DNA of 64,000 nt from NCBI RefSeq assembly GCF_000702305.1, contig NZ_JNLC01000015.1:110001-174000 (forward strand), in the 5' to 3' direction. The DNA is from Allobosea sp. 117 (GTDB lineage Bacteria > Pseudomonadota > Alphaproteobacteria > Rhizobiales > Xanthobacteraceae). The translations under genes were made by a program, and so were the position numbers. The notes beneath the pieces are model-generated. The model had not been told where the DNA came from. It made no database searches and saw nothing but the letters and a program-made list of their open reading frames with translations. This document shows positions 17,650 to 27,592 of this stretch, in pieces (the first letter of the stretch is position 1; each line of letters opens with the position of its first letter).

Positions 17650-20190
17650 TCACGTCGACACGTCCCCGGCCTCGTCGCCGAGGTCGGGTATGCCGCGAAT
17701 GGGCTGGCCGCGATAAATGCTCCAGGGCGTGTAGGGCATGCCGATCTTCGCGGCCTTCAGCCGGTCGAACACGGCGAAATGCAGGTCGCTCTTCACGGTG
17801 AGCGCATAGTCGACATTTGCGACGACGCAGCGCAGCTCGAACTGCAGCGAGGCATCGCCGAACTTCATCAGGAAGACGCGCGGCGGCGGCGAGCGCAGCA
17901 CCTGCGGATGGTCGCACGCGCAGCCGATCAGGATATCGCGCACCTCTTCCGGATCGGAATCATAGGTCACGTTCACCGGCACGATGACCCGGCCGGTGGT
18001 GTTGGCATGGGTGAAGTTCTTCACCATGCCGGTGATGAGGTCCGAGTTCGGGATCAGCACCATGGCGCGATCGAAGGTCTCGATCTCGGTCGCGCGCACG
18101 CTGATGCGGCGCACATAGCCCTCCTCGCCCTTGACCAGGATCATGTCGCCGACCCGGATCGGCCGTTCGGCGAGCAGGATCAGCCCCGAGACGAAGTTCG
18201 ACACGATCGACTGCAGGCCGAAGCCGATACCGACCGACAGCGCACCGGCGACCAGGGCGATGTTCTCGAGGTTCAGCCCGAGCTGCCCCATCGCGATCGC
18301 CACCACGGCGATCGAGCCGACATAGCCGATGATGGTCGATATCGAGTTCTGCAGCCCCGGATCGAGCGCCGTGCGCGGCAGCAGCGCCGCACCGACCCAG
18401 CGCTGGATGCCGCGCGCCACCGCGATGCCGATGATCAGGAACACCAGTGCGCCGAAGACGTCGCCGAGCGTGATGGTCGAACTGCCGATGGTGAAGCCAA
18501 AGGTGATCCGGCTCACGAAGTCGCGCAGGTCGGCGGTCGAGGTGCCCCAGGTGCCCACCACCATGATGCAGGCGATGATGATGGCCACCGCCTTGAGGAA
18601 GCCGGCCACCAGCACGCCGATCAGCTCGACGCTGCCATGGCGCACGCCGAGCGTCTTCGCCGCCCATTTGGCGCGCGGGCCCTGGGACAGGCTATCGATG
18701 AACACAGCATTGATGAGGGCGATGACGAGATAGAGCGTCGCCGCCATCACCACCGCGACCAGCGTGCGCGAGGCGAGGAAGGACGCCAGATTGACGTAGC
18801 CCGCGACCAGCGCGCCGAGCACGCCCGCGTTCAGGATCCACATCGGCAGCCGGATCCAGCGCAGCGCCGACGAGACCACGGCCTCCTCGCCATTGCCCTC
18901 CGCCGTGGTGGCGTTCGCGGCGGCGGGAGCCTCCTCGTCGTCCTCGGCCCTGCCCAGCGCCCGCAGCACCCGGGCGGCGATCGCCACCAGGAGCAGCGCC
19001 AGCAGCGCATTGGTCGCGACCGTGAGCTGCAGCGGCGCGACGAGCGTGCGGTGGAGAGTCGAGACGAAGGCGACGGCCGCCAGGATCCACACCGCCGCCG
19101 CCGTGTGGCGATAGAGCAGCCGGGCGATGTCGTCGTTCATGCCGGCCAGCAGCAGCACCCGGCGGCGCGGCCTGTCCGGCGCCAGCACCGCATAGGCGAG
19201 CGCGACGCCGACGGCGGCTATGGTGACCGCCAGCAGCAGGCCTTGGGAGATTTCCCGAATGCGCGGCGGCAGCACGTCGAAAGCGTTCAGCAGCGCGATC
19301 GAAGCGGCAGTGGCGAGCGGCGCCGCGCCGGCGCCGACCACGGCTTCGAGAGCCGCCAGCGACACCACGCGCAGCCGCGAGGCCGGCGCATCCGCCGGTT
19401 CGCGGTCGAAATGGCGCAGCGGCCGGCGCAACGCCCGCCGCAGCAGCACCACCGCGATGATGATGGCGATGACGCCGAATGTCAGCGCGATCTGCCCGCT
19501 CACTCTCATGCGGATGTTCGCATAGGCGGACCAGTCGCCCAGCAGATAGCCGATGCCGCGCAGCTCCACGGGTATCGACCGGGCCGCCGTGATCCAGAGG
19601 TCCGGATCGAGGACGCTGTTGGTGCTCGCCAGCAGGGTATCGGTGAAGATCGCCCGCCGCCGGCTGGTGATGCGGTCGGCGAGCTGATCGGCACGCACCT
19701 TCAACAGGCGCCCTTGCTTCAAGGTGGCGTCGAGCTCGGTGATCCGAGCGGCGAGCTGGTCACGCTCCTGCGTGATCGACGGGTCTTCGGGAGGAGCGTC
19801 GGGGCCCGGCTTGTCGCCGATCTCCTGCATGCGCTTCTGCAGGTCCGACAAGCGCGGATCGAAGAGGCCAATAGCGGCTTCAAGTTCGCCGCGCACCGGA
19901 TCGACCCGCGCACGCAGCTCGTCGAGATTTATGGGGCTGAGATCGTCGCGGCCGAGGCCGGCCTCGACGCTGTCGACGATGGCCCGCCAGCCCTCGAGGC
20001 GCGACTTGAAGACGCTCTGGTCGATCTCCTGCGCCCCGGCCGCGCCGAACGACGCCGCCAGGAGAAACGCCATCAGAAGCGATGCGAAAAAAGCCAGGGC
20101 GGAGCCGGCCGACACCGTCCGTGACGGTCGCCGCCATGTCGTCCGCCGCGCCGACATCACGCCGAGCGCCCGATCAAATGCGAAGCTCAT
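17650..20190 (-). CDS. Large mechanosensitive channel, MscS family with DUF3772 N-terminal domain
   Basis: 846 residues. After a signal sequence ending 'GAAGAQE' comes a ~200-residue periplasmic DUF3772 region with coiled-coil-like stretches ('LQKRMQEIGDK', 'ERDQLAARITELDATLKQGR'), then about eleven membrane helices, and finally an MscS pore/beta domain near 610-770 ('GFGLQSIVSNFVSGLILLAERPIRVGD', 'VRRISVRATEIETFDRA'). Large MscS/MscK-type channels release solutes on hypo-osmotic shock. Its presence with ndvA suggests attention to osmotic balance, but the genes are not linked. Start ATG 20190 has only a weak TGGAA site. Confidence 0.87.
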   Translation of the reverse strand: MSFAFDRALGVMSARRTTWRRPSRTVSAGSALAFFASLLMAFLLAASFGAAGAQEIDQSVFKSRLEGWRAIVDSVEAGLGRDDLSPINLDELRARVDPVRGELEAAIGLFDPRLSDLQKRMQEIGDKPGPDAPPEDPSITQERDQLAARITELDATLKQGRLLKVRADQLADRITSRRRAIFTDTLLASTNSVLDPDLWITAARSIPVELRGIGYLLGDWSAYANIRMRVSGQIALTFGVIAIIIAVVLLRRALRRPLRHFDREPADAPASRLRVVSLAALEAVVGAGAAPLATAASIALLNAFDVLPPRIREISQGLLLAVTIAAVGVALAYAVLAPDRPRRRVLLLAGMNDDIARLLYRHTAAAVWILAAVAFVSTLHRTLVAPLQLTVATNALLALLLVAIAARVLRALGRAEDDEEAPAAANATTAEGNGEEAVVSSALRWIRLPMWILNAGVLGALVAGYVNLASFLASRTLVAVVMAATLYLVIALINAVFIDSLSQGPRAKWAAKTLGVRHGSVELIGVLVAGFLKAVAIIIACIMVVGTWGTSTADLRDFVSRITFGFTIGSSTITLGDVFGALVFLIIGIAVARGIQRWVGAALLPRTALDPGLQNSISTIIGYVGSIAVVAIAMGQLGLNLENIALVAGALSVGIGFGLQSIVSNFVSGLILLAERPIRVGDMILVKGEEGYVRRISVRATEIETFDRAMVLIPNSDLITGMVKNFTHANTTGRVIVPVNVTYDSDPEEVRDILIGCACDHPQVLRSPPPRVFLMKFGDASLQFELRCVVANVDYALTVKSDLHFAVFDRLKAAKIGMPYTPWSIYRGQPIRGIPDLGDEAGDVST

Positions 20191-20315
20191 GCACGGATTC
20201 CAGGGAACAGGCGCCCTGTCTCCGTTCCGAACGCGGCAGTGTCAAGGCAAAGGCCGAACGAGGATACGACGCGGCATACCACCGCGCCGGATGCTCGACA
20301 CATCTCGGCGTGGGA

Positions 20316-20753
20316 TTACTTGCCCTTGCCCGCCTTCTTCGGGGGCTTCGCCGCGCTCTTGGCCGGAGCGGGAGCGGCAGCCTTGGCCGCTGCCTTTGGC
20401 GCCGCGGACTTCGCGGCGGCCTTGACCGGAGCCTTGGCGGGCGCGGCCTTTGCGGGCGCTTTCGCTTCGGCTTTCGGCGCCTTTGCCGGAGCCGCGGCTT
20501 TCGCGGAGGCCTTGGTCGCAGGCTTCGCGGCCGGCTTGGCGGCAGGGGCCTTGGCTGCGGGAGCTTTGGCCGCAGCAGCTTTCGCGGCGGGTTTCACCTC
20601 CGTCTTGGCCGGCGCCTTCGGCTTGTCGGCCGCCTGCGTCAGCGCGGAGGCCGCGAGTTTCTTGATCTCGTCGGGCGTTACGCTGGACGGGTCCTTCAAT
20701 GCCTTCGCGGCGATCTTCGCCACCGCAGCGCTCGTGCTTTCGCTCTTTGCCAT
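20316..20753 (-). CDS. Ala/Lys/Pro-rich histone-H1-like protein
   Basis: 145 residues. The ATG at 20753 is chosen because CGGAGG lies 6 nt upstream; a longer frame to 20786 lacks this. Residues 1-45 are ordinary sequence (MAKSESTSAAVAKIAAKALK, then 'VTPDEIKKLAASALTQ', a possible short helical domain), followed by ~95 residues built almost only from Ala, Lys and Pro in AAKAP-like repeats, ending in 'KKAGKGK'. This resembles H1-like nucleoid proteins and the AlgP/HctB type of tails. DNA binding and compaction are inferred from composition only. A candidate promoter TTGTCA-N17-TGTTAA lies at 20787-20815. Confidence 0.65.
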   Translation of the reverse strand: MAKSESTSAAVAKIAAKALKDPSSVTPDEIKKLAASALTQAADKPKAPAKTEVKPAAKAAAAKAPAAKAPAAKPAAKPATKASAKAAAPAKAPKAEAKAPAKAAPAKAPVKAAAKSAAPKAAAKAAAPAPAKSAAKPPKKAGKGK

Positions 20754-20786
20754 CACAGCCTCCGAATCAAGCAACCGGCGAGGCAT

Positions 20787-20815
20787 TTAACATCGAATTC
20801 AGTACGGCTTGACAA
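20787..20815 (-). promoter_or_regulatory. Candidate promoter of the H1-like gene
   Basis: On the minus strand TTGTCA (plus 20810-20815) and TGTTAA (plus 20787-20792) are spaced by 17 bp, about 34 bp from the start codon. The -10 box is a poor match, so this is tentative. Confidence 0.35.
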
Positions 20816-20949
20816 GAAAAAATGCGATTGGCGCCAGGATCATCTTGACGTTTCTAGTCATGCCGAGCGCGTGCATCGCGAAATATTGCTGAAAGTTGCT
20901 CATGGACAGAGCCCGCAACATCGGTCCAAATCATTGATTTTCAACAGCA

Positions 20950-20989
20950 ATATAAAACAAAGGCCGTCACCGCAATGCGGCAACGGCCT
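20950..20989 (-). terminator. Intrinsic terminator of the GNAT gene
   Basis: Read on the minus strand, AGGCCGT and ACGGCCT (plus 20961-20967 and 20983-20989) form a 7-bp stem with a second short CCGC/GCGG stem above it, followed by TTTGTTTTATATT. It lies about 48 bp past the stop of the leftward GNAT gene. Confidence 0.75.
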
Positions 20990-21036
20990 GCAACAACAGC
21001 CATTTTGCGACAGAGGCGGGCGCGCCGGCCCGCAGC

Positions 21037-21657
21037 TCACTGACCGCGCAGCGGCGGCGGCAGAAGCCGTGCGCGCAGGTCGACGAAGGTGTGAATCACC
21101 GAGAAAGCGCCATCCATCACCTCGCGCAGCCAGGAGAACGGCGTCGCGCGCGGCGGGCGCACGCAGCTAATGACCTCATTCTCGGCAACGTCGAGATCGT
21201 CCGTGTGATGCACCACGATGCGCTTCATGCGCCCGTTGCTGGCGAGGAACATGATCTGCAGATGCTCGATCCCGCGATTCTGCGCATAGCGCACGAGATG
21301 GCGCATCAGCGCCGAACCAACGCCCTTGCCCTGCCACTCGCGCTCCACGCTGAAAGCCGCCTCGGCGACGCGCGGCTTTCCGGGCAGCGTCACCACCGGG
21401 TGCAGTTCGGCGACGCCGCGCAGGATCGTCTTCTCGAAATAGCCGATCAGCGTCGCGCCTGCGGCCGCCGCACGCGCGGCATGCCGGCGAAGCGCATTGT
21501 CGGAAGTCGGGCCGCCGAACCGGCTGAACCGGCTCAGCGGATCGAGCCGCAGCAGGTGATCGAGATAGATCGCGTTCTCGGTCGGCATGAGCGGCCGGAT
21601 AACGCCTTCCGGGGGGTCCACTTCGCGGACATCGGCAGCAATTGTCTCGGACATCAT
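21037..21657 (-). CDS. GNAT-family N-acetyltransferase
   Basis: 206 residues from the ATG at 21657 (the second ATG at 21654 is equally possible; GGAG abuts them). The longer frame to 21756 runs through the promoter/operator and is not used. The acetyl-CoA loop 'REWQGKGVGSALMRHL' near residue 110 and 'RGIEHLQIMFLASNGRM' mark the GNAT fold. The N-terminal 'IRPLMPTENAIYLDHLLRLDPLSRFSRF' resembles the acetyltransferases found as partners or regulators of acyl-CoA synthetases, but the substrate is unknown. It is divergent from the glutathione transferase gene and shares a striking palindromic control region with it. Confidence 0.78.
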   Translation of the reverse strand: MMSETIAADVREVDPPEGVIRPLMPTENAIYLDHLLRLDPLSRFSRFGGPTSDNALRRHAARAAAAGATLIGYFEKTILRGVAELHPVVTLPGKPRVAEAAFSVEREWQGKGVGSALMRHLVRYAQNRGIEHLQIMFLASNGRMKRIVVHHTDDLDVAENEVISCVRPPRATPFSWLREVMDGAFSVIHTFVDLRARLLPPPLRGQ

Positions 21658-21683
21658 CTCATCTCCGTGCCGGTATCGGCACA

Positions 21684-21728
21684 ATATTGCGTTGCAACAA
21701 ATATATGGCGCAACGCAATATAGCGCAA
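21684..21728 (-). promoter_or_regulatory. Promoter with 12-bp dyad operator between GNAT and GST genes
   Basis: ATATTGCGTTGC (21684-21695) and GCAACGCAATAT (21710-21721) are perfect 12-bp inverted repeats with a 14-bp spacer. On the minus strand TTGCGC (plus 21723-21728) and TATATT (plus 21700-21705) are spaced by 17 bp, so the -10 box lies in the dyad spacer and one arm fills the promoter spacer. This is the geometry of a repressor site controlling the GNAT gene, possibly also the GST gene. Confidence 0.6.
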
Positions 21729-21809
21729 TCCATGCTGCCGCATGCCTCGCATGCATATGGCGCGCTGCCGCGCCAAACTGCTAGAAACGCTCCGGAAACG
21801 GAGAAACTC

Positions 21810-22460
21810 ATGGCTGAATTTCGTCTGCACTGCTTTGCCCAGTCCGGCAATGCGTACAAGGCCGCACTAATGTTAGAACTAAGCGGCCTCGATTGGGAGC
21901 CGGTATTCGTCGATTACTTCCACGGCGAGACCCGCACCGAGCAATGGCGCAGCGACATCAACGACATGGGTGAGGTTCCCGTGCTCGAGCACGGCGCCGA
22001 GCGGATCAGCCAGTCGGGCGTCATCCTCGACTATCTCGCCGGTCTCACCGGCCGCTTCGCGCCTGCCGATGAGGCCGAGCGGCGCGACGTCTGGCGCTGG
22101 ATCCTGTTCGACAATCACAAATTCACGAGCTACTTCGCGACCTTGCGCTTCCTCATCGGGCTCAGCGGCTCGCCCGAGACGCCGGTGACGGAGTTCCTGC
22201 GCACCCGCGCGCTCGGCGCCTATGGCGTGGTCGAGAAGCGGCTCGCCGTGCATCCCTATCTCGCCGCCGACCGGCCGACCATCGCCGACCTGTCGCTGGC
22301 GGGCTACGTCTTCATGCCCGAGCCGACGGGGATCGACCCGGCGCAGTTTCCCGCGATCGAGGCGTGGAAGGCGCGCATCTCCACTCTGCCGGGCTGGCGG
22401 CATCCCTACGACCTGCTTCCCGGCGCACCCGCGGACTGGCGCGTCAAAGCGGCGGACTGA
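21810..22460 (+). CDS. Glutathione S-transferase family protein
   Basis: 216 residues. The thioredoxin-like N-domain spans about 1-80 ('LHCFAQSGNAYKAALMLELSGLDWEPVFVD', 'INDMGEVPVLEHG', 'ISQSGVILDYLA'; the cis-Pro and Ser of the glutathione site are present), followed by the all-helical C-domain. The catalytic residue is probably S12 in 'FAQSGNAYK', as in the nu/beta-like bacterial GSTs. It would conjugate glutathione to electrophiles or isomerise substrates. ATG 21810 follows CGGAGAA with ~6 nt spacing. The gene is divergent from the GNAT gene across the dyad at 21684-21721. Confidence 0.85.
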   Translation: MAEFRLHCFAQSGNAYKAALMLELSGLDWEPVFVDYFHGETRTEQWRSDINDMGEVPVLEHGAERISQSGVILDYLAGLTGRFAPADEAERRDVWRWILFDNHKFTSYFATLRFLIGLSGSPETPVTEFLRTRALGAYGVVEKRLAVHPYLAADRPTIADLSLAGYVFMPEPTGIDPAQFPAIEAWKARISTLPGWRHPYDLLPGAPADWRVKAAD

Positions 22461-22496
22461 TACCGGCCAACCTCAGGCCCCCGGAGCCGGTCGTCG

Positions 22497-23402
22497 TCAC
22501 TGGAGCGCGCTGACCGGCTGCTCGGCATTGGCCGAGGCGCCGCTCGCGACGTCGGCGATCGCCTTCCGCAAGGCGCCGTCGGCGGTGACGCCGAAATTGT
22601 AGTGGCTCATCGAGAACGGCCCGGCGATTCCGGGGTGGGCGGAGCGGAATCCCACATAGACGCCGGCAAAGGCACCGTGCGGTGTCAGGAAAGCCGCGCC
22701 GGAGGTGCCCCCCTCGGCGTCGCAGTCCATCGCCACCTCGCGCACGCCGGAGGGGCTGCTCGCGGTCACCGTGCGGGCCTTGCACAGTTCGAGGGAGTGG
22801 TTCTCCACACCGCCGGTGCGGGCTGCCGCCGCGAGCACGATCTGCGAGGGTACGCTGATCCCGCTCGCCAGCGGATAGGGCCGGACGTCGTCGACCGCAT
22901 GGGCCAGGGGCGCCACCGCCCAGTCGCGTATGGCGGGATTGACGTAGGGCTCCGTCGCGCCGCAGATCACCTTGCGGGTGAGGATCGGCACCACCTGCCG
23001 CTGGCCACCGACCACGATCTCGAAGGTGCAGGAGGCCCCCTCGCCGCGCGCACGCCCGCCCGGTTCGAAGAGCACATGCGAGGCGGTGACCAGCACGCCG
23101 GCGCTGCTCACCAGCGCGCCGCTTCCGACGGCGCCGCCGCAGCGGACGAGGCCGGTCGCGCCGAACCGCGCGACCACCGCTTCCGGCGTCATGCCGGTCA
23201 TGCGCCCATATTCGGCGATCGACAGCCGGTCGTCCTGGTCGATGATGATCGAGGAGGGCGCGAGTTTGTCCGGCCCGGTCGCCGCCGGCGAATAAGGCCG
23301 GGCCACCTCGCCGGCCGCGGCGCCGTGGACGCAGAAGGTCACGAGAGCAACAGACGCAACCACCCGGCCGAGGCCGACGCGCCCAGCAAAGCGCCGCTTC
23401 AT
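22497..23402 (-). CDS. Exported trypsin-like serine protease
   Basis: 301 residues with a signal peptide ending 'VHGAAA'. The chymotrypsin-fold triad is visible: H109 in 'VTASHV', D160 in 'IRDWAVAPL' and S234 in 'EGGTSGAAF', where the usual GDSGG is GTSGA. Cysteine pairs are present, in line with a periplasmic or secreted enzyme. ATG 23402 has GATAGAGAG just upstream; an in-frame GTG at 23423 would add seven residues. The 45-residue stretch after the signal is low in structure and may be a propeptide. Substrate unknown. No clear operon partner; the small exported protein gene upstream is on the same strand. Confidence 0.8.
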   Translation of the reverse strand: MKRRFAGRVGLGRVVASVALVTFCVHGAAAGEVARPYSPAATGPDKLAPSSIIIDQDDRLSIAEYGRMTGMTPEAVVARFGATGLVRCGGAVGSGALVSSAGVLVTASHVLFEPGGRARGEGASCTFEIVVGGQRQVVPILTRKVICGATEPYVNPAIRDWAVAPLAHAVDDVRPYPLASGISVPSQIVLAAAARTGGVENHSLELCKARTVTASSPSGVREVAMDCDAEGGTSGAAFLTPHGAFAGVYVGFRSAHPGIAGPFSMSHYNFGVTADGALRKAIADVASGASANAEQPVSALQ

Positions 23403-23528
23403 CTCTCTATCCAAGCCCCCCACCGCCTGACCACCGGGCGAGACCGGTCGACGATGCGGTGCCGGTAAGGCGGCGTCAAGACGAGAAGGCGGCGGACCGA
23501 TGACCCGCCGCCCGCGCGCGTGACGGCG

Positions 23529-23831
23529 TCAGCGATATTGCTGTTCCGCCTGCAGGATCGCGCGGTCGCCGTTGACCGCCGCCTGATTGTCGATCATCGC
23601 GGCGTTGCGGCCTTCCTGCATGCCGGGAACCCACCATGCCGGACCAGGGCCGTAGGCCGGCGCGGCAGCGCCCTGCATCTGGCCGCTGGTGGAACGGGCC
23701 GGATGGTCGTGACCGCCGGTCCGCGCCTGCGCGGCGGAGGCGGCCGCCGTTGAGATGAGGCCGACGGCCAGGGTCGTGGTGAGAAGCCGGCGCGTGGAAA
23801 GCAACGGCCCGGAGTTCGATGATGTCATCAT
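23529..23831 (-). CDS. Small exported protein of unknown function
   Basis: 100 residues. AGGAG lies 9 nt before the ATG at 23831 (a second ATG follows immediately). Residues 1-35 form a signal peptide ending 'AAQA', and the mature ~65 residues contain 'GHDHPARSTSGQMQG', Trp-Trp 'PAWWVPGMQEGRNAA' and end in 'AILQAEQQYR'. No family is recognised. The His/Asp cluster could bind metal, but that is speculation. It is transcribed divergently from zapE across an AT-rich region full of palindromes and lies upstream of the serine protease on the same strand. Confidence 0.6.
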   Translation of the reverse strand: MMTSSNSGPLLSTRRLLTTTLAVGLISTAAASAAQARTGGHDHPARSTSGQMQGAAAPAYGPGPAWWVPGMQEGRNAAMIDNQAAVNGDRAILQAEQQYR

Positions 23832-23958
23832 GGCACGTCTCTCCTGATAAGCGCCCGTTTGGGCGAGCGGCGTCCCCAGAGGACGTCTGCGCGAAACATG
23901 CGACCTCGGACTCACGGAGCACCAATCACAAGAAAGTGCATCAATGCAATGTTACAAG

Positions 23959-23997
23959 ATTACCAATGGTAATTACCTTGCGTAAACGCATTATAAT
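23959..23997 (+). promoter_or_regulatory. AT-rich control region with stacked palindromes before zapE
   Basis: ATTACC-AAT-GGTAAT (23959-23973) overlaps GGTAATTACC (23968-23977), making three alternating TTACC half-sites. TGCGT-AA-ACGCA (23979-23990) follows directly, then TATAAT (23992-23997), a consensus -10 with no good -35. This is the intergenic region shared by zapE and the divergent small exported protein gene. Confidence 0.5.
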
Positions 23998-24109
23998 TGC
24001 CCCTGTCGTGGACCGCCGCGGAAAAACGGGATCGTCACTTAGGCGTATCCGCCTTGCTGCACCTGCGTCCTGCCGCTAAGCGTTCGCAGCAAATCGAGGA
24101 GGCGGCTCA

Positions 24110-25324
24110 ATGGAGCTTGCGGCGGAAGCCGGCGGCTCGGTGCTGGCAGCGCGTTACGTCGCCCGCATGGCGGCTGGCGACATCATGCCCGATCCGGGAC
24201 AGGCCAAGGTCGTCTCAGCCCTGGCGCGGCTGGAGCAGCGCATCGCGACGCGTCGGCTCGCCCGCAAGACCTCCGCGCTCGGCTGGCTGTTCGCCAAGCG
24301 CGAGGTCGAGGCGCCGAAGCTGCGCGGCCTCTACATCCACGGCGCGGTCGGCCGCGGCAAGACCATGCTGGTCGACCTCTTCTACGAGTCCGTCGCGGTG
24401 CGCAAGCGCAAGCGGCGCGCCCATTTCCACGAGTTCATGGCCGATGTGCACGCCCGCATCCACCGCGTGCGCAACGAGATGAAGCAGGGCCGGCACAAGG
24501 ACGGCGATCCCATCGCCATCGTCGCCGCGGCGCTGGGGCAGGAGGCCTGGCTGCTCTGCTTCGACGAGTTCCACGTCACCGACATCGCCGATGCGATGAT
24601 CCTCGGTCGGCTGTTCGAGAAGCTGTTCGCCGCCGGCGTGGTGGTGGTGGCGACGTCGAACGTCGCGCCGGAGGACCTCTACAAGGGCGGCCTCAACCGC
24701 GCGCTGTTCCTGCCCTTCATCGCCATGATCCAGCAGCACATGGACGTGGTGCGGATCGAGTCGCCGACCGACTACCGGATGGAGAAGCTCGACGGCGCCC
24801 GCACCTGGTATGTCGAGGACGAGGACCACGGCCGCGCCGAGGTCGACCGCGAGATCGACAAGATCTGGCGGCGCATCGCCGGCCGCGACGGCGGCGCGGC
24901 GCAGACGATCGAGCTGCAAGGCCGGACCATCCGCGTCCCGCTCGCCGGCGGCGGCGCGGCGCGCTTCCCCTTCGTCGATCTGTGCGAGGCGCCGCTCGGC
25001 GCCTCCGACTATCTGCGTCTCGCCCGCGCCTACCATACGCTGGTCATCGAGCACATCCCGGTGATGGAACAGGACCGGCGCAACGAGGCCAAACGCTTCA
25101 TCACGCTGATCGACGAGCTCTACGACAAGGGCGTCAAGCTGGTCGCCTCGGCTGCCGACGAGCCGGAAACGCTCTATCGTGGCACCGACGGCGCCGAGGC
25201 ATTCGAATGGGCCCGCACCGTCTCGCGCCTGCGCGAAATGCGTTCGAGCGACTATCTTACCCGTCCTCACGGACGCGGGGATTCCGATGCCTCCGGCAAC
25301 ACCACGGGCCTGGTCGAGACCTGA
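24110..25324 (+). CDS. zapE: Cell-division ATPase ZapE (AFG1-like)
   Basis: 404 residues, normal for the family. Walker A 'GAVGRGKT' at 78-85, Walker B 'LLCFDEFHVTD' near 150, sensor 'VVVVATSNVAPEDLY' and 'GLNRALFLPFI'. ZapE/AFG1 AAA-type ATPases associate with FtsZ in bacteria; mitochondrial AFG1/LACE1 handles inner-membrane protein turnover. ATG 24110 follows GAGGAGG by 7 nt, an excellent site. In many Hyphomicrobiales this gene sits just before mdh; here a DUF1003 gene is between them. The gene order supports co-expression with TCA genes, though a 170-bp gap precedes mdh. Confidence 0.88.
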   Translation: MELAAEAGGSVLAARYVARMAAGDIMPDPGQAKVVSALARLEQRIATRRLARKTSALGWLFAKREVEAPKLRGLYIHGAVGRGKTMLVDLFYESVAVRKRKRRAHFHEFMADVHARIHRVRNEMKQGRHKDGDPIAIVAAALGQEAWLLCFDEFHVTDIADAMILGRLFEKLFAAGVVVVATSNVAPEDLYKGGLNRALFLPFIAMIQQHMDVVRIESPTDYRMEKLDGARTWYVEDEDHGRAEVDREIDKIWRRIAGRDGGAAQTIELQGRTIRVPLAGGGAARFPFVDLCEAPLGASDYLRLARAYHTLVIEHIPVMEQDRRNEAKRFITLIDELYDKGVKLVASAADEPETLYRGTDGAEAFEWARTVSRLREMRSSDYLTRPHGRGDSDASGNTTGLVET

Positions 25325-25375
25325 TGATCTGAGGGACGTGAGCGGCGCCCTCCCGGCGTCGATGGAAGCCGCCGG

Positions 25376-27225
<1,850 letters not shown>

Positions 27226-27592
27226 GCGGCCCTGCGGATCGCGCGTGTTAGCGTATCGGAAACCGTGCCGGCAATCTTTTGCCGGCCGCGCTTCCGCAAG
27301 GCGGATACCCGCCGGCATTATCCGGGATCGGACGTCGCCGAAGCGACCGATCCCGACACCATGCAGAGGACGGCGGCCCTGTCCGTCGTCGTTGCGCCAT
27401 GCATTTCGGCAATGGTGCCGTTTCAAGCCGCAACACCGCGGCTTTCAAGAAGTGAACACGAGACCTAGATAGACGAGGTCGATGCTTTCGCCTGGAATGG
27501 TCCGGGCATTCGCGGAAGCCGCCGCATTGTCGCCGGCTCCCTCGGCAAGAAGCGTCGCCGCCGGACCGAATGCCGGTCTTCGGGAGCCGAAC
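27226..27592 (+). other. mdh-sucA intergenic region with two hairpins
   Basis: GCCGGCAA-TCTT-TTGCCGGC (27267-27286) forms an 8-bp stem, and AAGCCGC-AACACC-GCGGCTT (27425-27444) a 7-bp stem; neither is followed by a T-tract. A GACCT...AGGTC dyad lies at 27462-27480. The frame used by sucA is open to 27482, but those residues have no family match. The region probably separates mdh from a sucA promoter. No gene is seen where sucC and sucD would be expected. Confidence 0.5.
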
